Shown: positions 1-6,540 of the stretch, one piece after another
Layout of the letters: each line of letters starts with the position of its first letter
Numbering within the stretch: the stretch's first letter is position 1
From: Nocardia abscessus
GTDB taxonomy: Bacteria > Actinomycetota > Actinomycetes > Mycobacteriales > Mycobacteriaceae
Direction of reading: 5' to 3'
NCBI RefSeq assembly: GCF_015477775.1
Contig: NZ_JADLQO010000020.1
Span: 1-64,000, forward strand
DNA length: 64,000 bases
Notes under the pieces: model-generated
What the model was told of the DNA's origin: nothing
The model's input: the letters and a program-made list of their open reading frames with translations, nothing else
Database searches by the model: none
Position numbers and translations under genes: made by a program

Positions 1-130
1 GGGCCAGCCGGTGCAGACCCTGCTGTACCGCGGTCGCAACCATTCGGTCCTCGTCGTGGCTGTAGGAAATGAACGCGTTGTATTCGTGTTGTCTGCTCCG
101 CGGATCGGCCACCGCACCAGCATGGCGCAC
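1..130 (-). CDS. TIR-domain protein, N-terminal fragment cut by window edge
   Basis: Read on the minus strand, this frame encodes the start of a TIR domain: the segment HEYNAFISYSHDEDR followed by VATAVQQGLHRLA matches the beta-A strand and alpha-A helix of actinobacterial TIR proteins (family pattern YDAFISYSH, then a helix ending in GLxRLA). Such domains act in signalling or as NAD-consuming effectors; here neither the catalytic glutamate region nor any partner domain is visible because the gene leaves the window. The start is uncertain: GTG at 130 gives 17 residues before the motif, GTG at 172 is also in frame, and an in-frame TGA lies further upstream. Neither start has a clear Shine-Dalgarno. 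Identity of the domain is fairly secure from the motif; function is not known. Confidence 0.7.
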   Translation of the reverse strand, partial: MRHAGAVADPRSRQHEYNAFISYSHDEDRMVATAVQQGLHRLA

Positions 131-605
131 CCAATCCGTGCCGGTGCCGGAGACTGCTGAAAGTGCCTGCACGGGCTTCGCTGGCAACGTCGGTCACAAG
201 CGCGGTGGAGAACGGTAGGTACGATCTGCATGCATTGGTCGGCGCGCGGGTCAAAATCCGGCCACTCGTGGTTCGCCCAAGCATGTTGCGGACGGAAGGG
301 AAGGGTTCGGAAGCCCGTCCGACGCTCTAGTTAACATAATGTTGATTATCGGCGGAAATCTGGCGTGGTTGGCGATGTGGTGCTGCGCTGTATGGCGTTG
401 CCGTTGTTCGCGTTTCATGGGCTGGCATGCCCAGCTCGATCGGTTCGGCTCCGGACTCCTGGTGAGAATGTCGTCGTCGCGTGGTTCGCCCGTTTCGGCG
501 CTTTGTCCGTTTGGTGGAAATATTTCGGTGTATCTCGGTCCGATTGGTAAATCTTGGATTTTTCCTAGATTGAGCTCCCCTGCTCTAGTCGCAAACCGCA
601 TCTAA
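131..605. other. Region without a recognisable gene, lower GC than surroundings
   Basis: Overlapping open frames occur on both strands, but none has actinobacterial codon bias, a Shine-Dalgarno or a recognisable motif. The middle part (about 325-380 and 515-600) is visibly AT-richer than flanking genes, which fits a promoter or spacer region between the minus-strand TIR gene and the plus-strand membrane gene. Confidence 0.5.
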
Positions 606-620
606 TCGTCACAGTGACGA
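606..620. promoter_or_regulatory. Perfect 15-bp palindrome (GTCACnGTGAC type)
   Basis: TCGTCAC-A-GTGACGA is a perfect inverted repeat about 68 bp upstream of the YczE-like gene. The core GTCACnGTGAC recurs at 1417-1427 and 44440-44450. It looks like an operator; the cognate regulator is unknown. Confidence 0.45.
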
Positions 621-687
621 ATTGTGGTGCGCTCGACGTGTAGCGGGTCATGTGATGGCTTTTGTTTCACAGTCCAGTGATTGGTGA

Positions 688-1371
688 TTGGCTCTGGTTG
701 TGAGGTCCAGTTGCGGGCACGCTGGTGCGGTGCTGGTTCGTCGGTTGATCGCGTTGTATGTCGGATTGTGGTTGTACGGGTTCTCGATGGCGGTGATGGT
801 GCGGGCGGGGCTCGGACTGGATCCGTGGGATGTGTTCCATCAGGGCGTGGCCGCGCATGTGCCGATCAGTTTCGGCACTGTGACGGCGGTTACCGGTGTC
901 GCGGTGCTGTTGGCGTGGATTCCGCTGCGGCAGATGCCCGGGTTGGGCACGGTGAGCAATGTCGTGGTGATCGCGTTGTCGGTCGACGCGGGGTTGGCGT
1001 GGCTGCCGTCGTGGGATCAGCTGGTGGTGCGGGTGGGCGCCATGATCGCCGCTGTCGTGCTGAACGCGGTGGCGAGTGTGCTGTACATCGGTGCCGGCAT
1101 GGGACCGGGGCCGCGAGATGGACTGATGACTGGACTGGTTCGGCGAACCGGCAAGTCGGTGTGGGTGGTGCGCACGGCAATCGAGGTGGCGGTGTTGACC
1201 ACCGGGTTCGTCCTCGGTGGCAGCGTCGGCATCGGCACGCTGGTGTACGCCTTCGGGATCGGCCCGCTGATCCACCTGATGATTCCTGCGGCCAACCGGA
1301 TTCTGCCGGGGTTCGCGCCGCCGAGGCCGGAACCTGTGGCCGGTGCCGCCGCCGAGGTTCCGACCATGTAG
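688..1371 (+). CDS. YczE/YyaS/YitT-family integral membrane protein
   Basis: The 227-residue product is strongly hydrophobic, with about five to six predicted membrane segments, and carries the family-typical stretches LYVGLWLYGFSMAVMVRAG, GLDPWDVFHQG and GMGPGPRDGLMTGL. Members of the YczE/YitT-like group are actinobacterial and Bacillus membrane proteins of unknown transport function. The start used is TTG 688; GTG codons at 700 and 730 would remove a non-hydrophobic leader and are possible. The gene is flanked by two copies of a GTCACnGTGAC palindrome in opposite orientation. The TIR gene to its left runs the other way, so it is probably the first gene of its transcript. Confidence 0.75.
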   Translation: MALVVRSSCGHAGAVLVRRLIALYVGLWLYGFSMAVMVRAGLGLDPWDVFHQGVAAHVPISFGTVTAVTGVAVLLAWIPLRQMPGLGTVSNVVVIALSVDAGLAWLPSWDQLVVRVGAMIAAVVLNAVASVLYIGAGMGPGPRDGLMTGLVRRTGKSVWVVRTAIEVAVLTTGFVLGGSVGIGTLVYAFGIGPLIHLMIPAANRILPGFAPPRPEPVAGAAAEVPTM

Positions 1372-1416
1372 CCGGGGTGCACACTCCCCTGCTGATTCTC
1401 GACCGAATACCGAATT

Positions 1417-1427
1417 GTCACTGTGAC
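1417..1427. promoter_or_regulatory. Second GTCACnGTGAC palindrome
   Basis: GTCAC-T-GTGAC lies between the YczE-like gene and the GNAT gene. Its wider context (CGAATT then GTCACTGTGACGA) is close to the inverse complement of the copy at 606-620, so the YczE-like gene sits between two inverted copies. Confidence 0.4.
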
Positions 1428-1549
1428 GAAGTCGGTACAGGCGGGAAGGTCAGACCTGATGCATCAAGGGTGGCCGTAGCGTCGGTAAACTGCGGGCAGT
1501 CCCGAATATTTCGTGGCGGCGGGGCGGCAGGCCCGGGGACAATCCGGGT

Positions 1550-2287
1550 GTGTCTGCTCTGCTGCCCGAAGCGGTCGCCGCCGACGTGTTCGCCGCGGGG
1601 ACTCAGCCCACACTGCGGAGCGCGGCAATGCTGTTGCGGCCCTGGTCGAATGCCGACGCCGCTGCCGTTCGCGCCGTCTACCAGGATCCGGACATTCAGC
1701 GCTGGCATGTGCGCAGTGTGGACTCCGACGCCGAGGCCCAGGAGTTGATCGCGCGCTGGCGGGCGGGATGGGCGAATGGTTCCGGCCCGCAGTGGGCGGT
1801 CGTCGTCGACGACGTGGTGGCGGCGCGGGTCGCGTTGCGGAACATGTCGCCGCCCGAGGGGGTCTCGGAGATCGCGTATTGGACCGCTCCGCAGTGGCGG
1901 GGTCGCGGAGTCACGCCTGCGGCGGTGGATCGGGTGGCCCGGTGGGCGTTCGAGGTGGGTTTCCATCGGCTCGAGGTGCTGCATTCGGTGCATAATCTGC
2001 CGTCCTGCCGCGCGGCGGTGAAGGCGGGATTCGCGCGGGAAGGTGTCAAACGCAGCGCCGCGTTGCACGCGGACGGGTGGCACGACATGCATGTGCACGC
2101 CCGCATCCAACCTACATACAGACCTGTACGGAAGGTGGGCGTCCCGGTTAGCCTGTGGGAAGCGATCCGGCAGAAGGTGAAAATTCATGAGTGCTACCAC
2201 CATTGCCCGACAGTGCACCTTGTGCGAGGCACACTGCGGAATTCTCGTCACGGTCTCCGGCGACCAGGTGACGCGGATCGAGGGTAA
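1550..2287 (+). CDS. GNAT-family N-acetyltransferase (RimJ/RimL-like)
   Basis: This is an acyl-CoA-dependent N-acetyltransferase. The core is visible: an N-terminal region with AMLLRPWSNADAAAVRAVY, the acetyl-CoA loop segment APQWRGRGVTPAAVDRVARW, and the C-terminal NLPSCRAAVKAGFAREG found in RimJ/RimL-type enzymes that modify ribosomal protein or small-molecule amino groups. The natural fold ends near DMHVHARI (about residue 187). The frame then continues for another 58 residues and overlaps the next gene by 101 bp. This tail resembles no family member, so the stop may have been lost. The start GTG 1550 has only a weak ribosome site. The substrate cannot be inferred. Confidence 0.75.
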   Translation: MSALLPEAVAADVFAAGTQPTLRSAAMLLRPWSNADAAAVRAVYQDPDIQRWHVRSVDSDAEAQELIARWRAGWANGSGPQWAVVVDDVVAARVALRNMSPPEGVSEIAYWTAPQWRGRGVTPAAVDRVARWAFEVGFHRLEVLHSVHNLPSCRAAVKAGFAREGVKRSAALHADGWHDMHVHARIQPTYRPVRKVGVPVSLWEAIRQKVKIHECYHHCPTVHLVRGTLRNSRHGLRRPGDADRG

Positions 2288-4400
2288 TCCGCAGGACGTG
2301 CTGTCGAAGGGGTACATCTGCCCGAAGGCGACGGCGATGGGCGGGTTGCACCATGACCCGGATCGGTTGCGGACGCCGATGCGGCGGGTGGGTTCGTCGT
2401 TCGAGCCGATCGGGTGGGACGAGGCGTTCCGGGAGATCGGGCAGCGGTTGCGGAAGGTGCGTCGCGAGCACGGGCCCAGCGCGATCGGCATGTATCTCGG
2501 TAATCCGGCCGCGCACAGTTCGTCGGCGCTGTACGCGGGGATGCTGCGGACGGTGCTGTTGACCCGGAACTTCTTCTCGGCGTCCTCGATCGATCAGTTC
2601 CCGCAGGAGTTCGTCGCATGGCGGATGTTCGGCTCGAATGTGCTGATGCCGGTGACCGACATCGATCGGACCGATCGTCTGGTGATTCTGGGGGCCAATC
2701 CGGCCGTGTCGAACGGGTCGGTGACCACCATGCCGAATGCGAAGCAGCGGATTCGTGACGTGCGGCGGCGCGGTGGGAAGGTCGTGGTGATCGACCCGCG
2801 GCGCACCGAGACGGCGCGGCTGGCCGATCAGCATGTCGCGGTGGCTCCGGGTGGTGACGTGTATCTGCTGCTGGGGATGTTGCATGTGCTGGTCGCCGAG
2901 GATTTGTGTGACGAGAAGGCGATTCGCGCGTCGAGCACCGGCTGGGAGCAGTTGCGGGCGCTGGTGGCCGAGGCCGCGCCGGAGCAGATGGCGGCGTACG
3001 CGGGGGTGGACGCGGAGACGATTCGCGGGCTCGCCCGGGAGCACGCGGCGGCGCCTTCGGCGGTGCTGTACGCGCGGATCGGGGTGTGTCAGCAGGTGAC
3101 CGGTACGTTGACGCATTGGTTGGTGAACACGATCAACGCGGTGACGGGCAATCTGGATCGGGCGGGTGGGCAGATGTTCGCGACGCCGCCGATCGATGTG
3201 CCACGGTATGGGAAGTATCTGCCGATGGGGTACGGGGCGTGGACGGATCGTTCCGGGACCTACAAGTCGTTCCGTTCGGAGCTGCCGGTGGCGGCGTTGG
3301 CGGAGGACATATTGGCCGAGGGGCCGGGCCGGATCCGCGCGATGATCACGTATGCGGGCAACCCGGTGTTGTCGACGCCGCAGCGTGGCCGGTTGGGGGC
3401 GGCGCTGGATTCGCTGGATTTCTATGTGGCCGTGGACATGTACGTCACGGAGACGACGCGGCACGCGGACATCATTCTGCCGCCGATCTCGCCGTTGGAG
3501 CGGGAGGACGTCAACATCCTGTTCCCGGTGTTCAGTGTGCGCAACAATCTGCGGTTCGACGCGCGGGTGTTCGAGCCGCCCGCCGACGGGTTGGAGGATT
3601 GGCAGATCATGGCGCGGCTGATCACCGAGATGGTGCCGCTGCCTGCGCGCCAATTCACCGCGCGGGCTCTGAATGGGTTGTTCGATCGGGTCAGCCCGGT
3701 CCGGATCGCCGCGCTCGGGGTGGCGGCGGGTCCGTACGGGGTGTTGCGGCGGGGCCGCAAGGGTTTGACCGTGGCGAAGGCGCGGGCGGCGGCCGGCGGC
3801 ATCGATCTGGGACCGCTGCGGCCGCGGCTGCGTTCGCTGCTCGGAACCAAGGATCGGAAAGTGCATGTGGCGCCGGAGGATTTCGTGGCCGCCGCCCGGG
3901 ATGTGCTCGCGGAGGCGCAGCAGGGCAAGGCGTTGACTACACCGGCCGAGGGCTATGACTTGAAGTTGATCGGTCGCCGTCATCTGCGCAGCAACAATTC
4001 ATGGCTGCACAACGTGCCGTCGATGGTGAAGGGGCGCGATCGGTGCACGGCGCTGATGCATCCGGACGATGCTGCGGCGCGGGGCTTGCGGGACGGTGAG
4101 CCGGTGACGGTGCGTTCCCGGACCGGGTCGATCGTGGTGCCGTTGGAGGTAAGTGACGATATCCGGGCCGGTACGGTGGCGATTCCGCACGGATGGGGTC
4201 ATCAGGAGCCGGGTGTCGGGTGGACGGTGGCGGCGTCGTTGCCGGGGGCGAATGTGAACCTGCTGCACGATCCGGCGTTGACGGACACGTTCTCGGGGAC
4301 GGCGGCGGTGAACAACACCTGGGTGACGGTGACCAGGGCGGCTGTCGAGTCCGCTGAGCGTGTCGAGGTGAGCGAGCGTGAGCCCGCGCCGACCGCTTGA
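2187..4400 (+). CDS. Molybdopterin (bis-MGD) oxidoreductase with N-terminal 4Fe-4S site
   Basis: The 737-residue product belongs to the DMSO reductase/formate dehydrogenase superfamily. CTLCEAHCG near residue 10 and the downstream YICPKA Cys supply the four-cysteine 4Fe-4S site. The central domain holds VILGANPAVSNGS and VVVIDPRRTETARLAD, which contact the MGD cofactors, and the C-terminal molydop-binding barrel begins near the segment ending HLRSNNSWLHN. No Tat signal is present, so it should be cytoplasmic. The stretch where the molybdenum ligand is expected (FFSASSIDQFPQEF) has no Cys or selenocysteine, so the ligand and substrate are unassigned. ATG 2187 is fixed by the immediate Fe-S motif even though it overlaps the GNAT frame. 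A second family member is encoded at 6541-8781. Confidence 0.85.
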   Translation: MSATTIARQCTLCEAHCGILVTVSGDQVTRIEGNPQDVLSKGYICPKATAMGGLHHDPDRLRTPMRRVGSSFEPIGWDEAFREIGQRLRKVRREHGPSAIGMYLGNPAAHSSSALYAGMLRTVLLTRNFFSASSIDQFPQEFVAWRMFGSNVLMPVTDIDRTDRLVILGANPAVSNGSVTTMPNAKQRIRDVRRRGGKVVVIDPRRTETARLADQHVAVAPGGDVYLLLGMLHVLVAEDLCDEKAIRASSTGWEQLRALVAEAAPEQMAAYAGVDAETIRGLAREHAAAPSAVLYARIGVCQQVTGTLTHWLVNTINAVTGNLDRAGGQMFATPPIDVPRYGKYLPMGYGAWTDRSGTYKSFRSELPVAALAEDILAEGPGRIRAMITYAGNPVLSTPQRGRLGAALDSLDFYVAVDMYVTETTRHADIILPPISPLEREDVNILFPVFSVRNNLRFDARVFEPPADGLEDWQIMARLITEMVPLPARQFTARALNGLFDRVSPVRIAALGVAAGPYGVLRRGRKGLTVAKARAAAGGIDLGPLRPRLRSLLGTKDRKVHVAPEDFVAAARDVLAEAQQGKALTTPAEGYDLKLIGRRHLRSNNSWLHNVPSMVKGRDRCTALMHPDDAAARGLRDGEPVTVRSRTGSIVVPLEVSDDIRAGTVAIPHGWGHQEPGVGWTVAASLPGANVNLLHDPALTDTFSGTAAVNNTWVTVTRAAVESAERVEVSEREPAPTA

Positions 4401-4491
4401 CGGTTGCGGGGTGTGCCGGCGTGCCTGGATCGACGGTCTCCCTGTGTCGCTGTGAGGGGGCGAGTGGCGTTCTCTGCGGATGTGGGCGGCG

Positions 4492-4512
4492 CCGCTGACC
4501 GGGTGTCAGCGG
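4492..4512. terminator. Possible stem-loop after the molybdenum oxidoreductase gene
   Basis: CCGCTGAC and GTCAGCGG form an 8-bp stem with a 5-nt loop, 91 bp after the stop codon. No T-run follows, so termination is only a guess. Confidence 0.3.
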
Positions 4513-4693
4513 TGTGCGGCCGCGCGGGTGGGTCAGGCAGCCCGCGCCCAGGTGTGTGACGCCGAACGGATGGTGTGCTCATCAGTCCCGGACTTCGACC
4601 GCTGTTGTGGTCGAACGGCGATATGGCCGAGCGCTGTCGGTCGGTAAGCCGGTGGTAGCGGCTGGTGGCTGCTGCCGCATGGTCTCGGTCGCG

Positions 4694-5089
4694 TCAGCGT
4701 CCCGGCTGCGGGATTGTCGGGATTGTCGCGTCGGCGTGGGCAGGGCCTGCGGCGATGACGGTATCGAGAAGGCCTTGCGACGCCTGCAACTCCTCGATCG
4801 CGTGGGTGATGCGCTCGCGCTCTCTGCGCAGTTGCGCCACCAGATCGGGGCACACGGGCGCGAGGTTCGGGCCGTCGTCGCGGACGCATGGCAGGACCTG
4901 GGCGATGGTGGCGGTCGACAAGCCGGCTGCGAGCAGGGTGCGGATGCGCCGGACCGTGTTCACGTCCGCGTCGCTGTAGACCCGGTAGCCGCTCGGCAGT
5001 CTCGTCGGCGCCAACAGTCCGTGTTCCTCGTAGTAGCGCAGCAGTCGTTCGCTGACTCCGGTGCGGCGGACCATCTCTCCGATGCGCAT
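4694..5089 (-). CDS. MerR-family transcriptional regulator
   Basis: This 131-residue protein has the MerR winged helix at its N-terminus: MRIGEMVRRTGVSERLLRYY, then GLLAPTRLPSGYRVY and an RIRTLLAAGLSTATIAQVL helix, followed by a coiled-coil dimerisation helix (LVAQLRRERERITHAIEEL). Cysteines occur at CVRDDGP and VCPDL, but not in a CueR or MerR metal-loop arrangement, so the inducer is unknown. It is divergent from the alpha/beta hydrolase gene at 5516, and the shared region contains a promoter with the long spacer and dyad typical of MerR control, so the hydrolase is the likely target. Confidence 0.88.
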   Translation of the reverse strand: MRIGEMVRRTGVSERLLRYYEEHGLLAPTRLPSGYRVYSDADVNTVRRIRTLLAAGLSTATIAQVLPCVRDDGPNLAPVCPDLVAQLRRERERITHAIEELQASQGLLDTVIAAGPAHADATIPTIPQPGR

Positions 5090-5109
5090 GTGACCTCCAC
5101 CTCACCACA

Positions 5110-5139
5110 TTGACTCTCACACTGATGTGAGACTTTAGC
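5110..5139 (+). promoter_or_regulatory. MerR-type promoter with dyad in the spacer
   Basis: TTGACT at 5110-5115 and a -10-like TTTAGC at 5134-5139 enclose the dyad TCTCACA-ctga-TGTGAGA (5115-5132). The 18-bp or longer spacer holding a dyad between -35 and -10 is the architecture MerR proteins act on. It points toward the hydrolase gene and lies about 20 bp from the start of the divergent merR gene. Confidence 0.6.
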
Positions 5140-5515
5140 GTAGCGGTCATGATCACCGGCGCAGCGCTTCCAGGGCGGCCTCCTCGACAACGCGCACCGT
5201 GTGCGTGTTCGTCGTGGATATCCATGATCGCCGCCGCCCTCGTCCCGCTGCGGCAGGACTGGGCCCGGGTTCCGCAGCGCCCCACCCTCATCGCCGCTAT
5301 CAGAGCCTCCGCGTTTCGACCTCGGTGTCGCCGATGGGCTCCTGGTGGGCAAGCCCTCACCGCCGCCTCGCCTCGTAGCGGCGCGTGCCAGCCAGCGGCG
5401 CCGTAACGATCAGCGGCGCCTTAACAGCCAGCGGCGCTGTGCTCCTCGCGGCCGCACCACACCACCTCGACCACTGAGCAGTGATCAGCGCTGCCGGAAT
5501 CCGAAGGAGAGAACT
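5140..5515. other. Long leader region upstream of the hydrolase gene
   Basis: About 375 bp separate the MerR-type promoter from the hydrolase start. Open frames here have no family features; apart from the 18-bp repeats at 5393-5437, nothing is recognisable. Confidence 0.4.
5393..5437 (+). repeat. 18-bp tandem repeat, about 2.5 units
   Basis: CAGCGGCGC begins at 5393, 5411 and 5429, exactly 18 bp apart. The unit is CAGCGGCGCCkTAACrrY. It lies in the leader of the hydrolase gene and could bind a protein or be a recent local duplication. Confidence 0.6.
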
Positions 5516-6310
5516 ATGTCCACTGCTCTGCCCACCTCCACCCTCGGCCGCGTCGTGCGCGGCAACGGCCCGGGCCTGCTGCTCGCCCATGGCGCAGGCG
5601 GTGGCATCGACGCCAACTATGGCCCCATCATGGGCGTGCTGGCCGCACAGCACACTGTGGTCGGCCCGGACTACCCCGGCACCGGCCGCACCGACCGCGC
5701 CGAGGTACCGCTCACTCTGGACGCTCTGGCCGACGAGTTGGTCGCCGCCGCTGTCGAGGAGGGCGTGGACGCCTTCGCCATCGCCGGGTACTCGCTGGGC
5801 AGCGCGGTCGCCATCCGTGCCGCCACCCGCCACCCCGACCGTGTCACCGCCCTGGTCCTCACCGCGGGTTTCGCCTATCCCAACCCGCGGTTGCTGCTGG
5901 CGGCCCGGCTCTGGCGCGACCTGCTCCGCGCGGGCGAGCTGGAGAATCTGGCCGCGTTCATATCCCTGATCGGTCTCAGCGCGGCGGCTCTGGACGTCGT
6001 CGCCCAGGATGATCTCGACACCTCCATCGCAACGACCGCGGCCACCATCCCGCCCGGCACGCCGGAGCAGCTCGATCTGCTCATCGACCACGTCGACGTC
6101 CGGGCCGATCTCGGCGCGCTCGCCGTGCCGACCCTCGTCATCTCCACCACGCTCGATCAGCTGGTCACGCCGTACCACCACCGGCAGCTGGCCGACGCCA
6201 TCCCCGGCGCGCGCTACGCCGAGATCGCCACCGGGCATCTGCCCTTCGTCGAGCGGCCCGAGGAGTGGGCTGTCCTCATCCGCGACTTCCTCCGCGACAG
6301 CCGTCTTTGA
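5516..6310 (+). CDS. Alpha/beta-fold hydrolase
   Basis: The 264-residue product is a serine alpha/beta hydrolase. It shows the oxyanion-hole segment LLLAHGAGGG, the nucleophile elbow AIAGYSLGSAVAI, an acid in ISTTLDQLVTPYH and the catalytic His in TGHLPFVERPEEW. The in-frame extension upstream to 5345 is rejected because AAGGAGAG sits at the right distance before ATG 5516 and the extension is Arg-rich and non-conserved. It probably hydrolyses a small ester, lactone or amide. The gene is expected to be induced through the divergent MerR regulator. Confidence 0.82.
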   Translation: MSTALPTSTLGRVVRGNGPGLLLAHGAGGGIDANYGPIMGVLAAQHTVVGPDYPGTGRTDRAEVPLTLDALADELVAAAVEEGVDAFAIAGYSLGSAVAIRAATRHPDRVTALVLTAGFAYPNPRLLLAARLWRDLLRAGELENLAAFISLIGLSAAALDVVAQDDLDTSIATTAATIPPGTPEQLDLLIDHVDVRADLGALAVPTLVISTTLDQLVTPYHHRQLADAIPGARYAEIATGHLPFVERPEEWAVLIRDFLRDSRL

Positions 6311-6540
6311 TTCCGGCAGCACGCAGGTCGGCGGCAGTCCCATCCAGCCGGAGTGTCGCCGACTTCCTCGACACGGCCGTCCGGCAGCTCGACGCCCATG
6401 GGTAAGGCACGTATTGCCCCGCCGCTCCGGGCCCGTGGACGCGCCGGCCGACCGGAAACCCGAACTCGGTCCTCGACAGGTGCTGTGGGGCACGGCATTA
6501 CGACGAACTCGATGACGCATTACGACGGACTCGCCGGTGG

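Noticed and set aside
251..605. Opposed open frames of 116 and 88 codons
   Set aside because: No Shine-Dalgarno, no family pattern, and composition unlike nearby genes.
6311..6498. Minus-strand frame containing MGVELPDGRVEEVGDTPAGWD
   Set aside because: It looks protein-like for a short stretch, but runs into antisense of the hydrolase gene and has no ribosome site or recognised family; a decayed gene cannot be proven.
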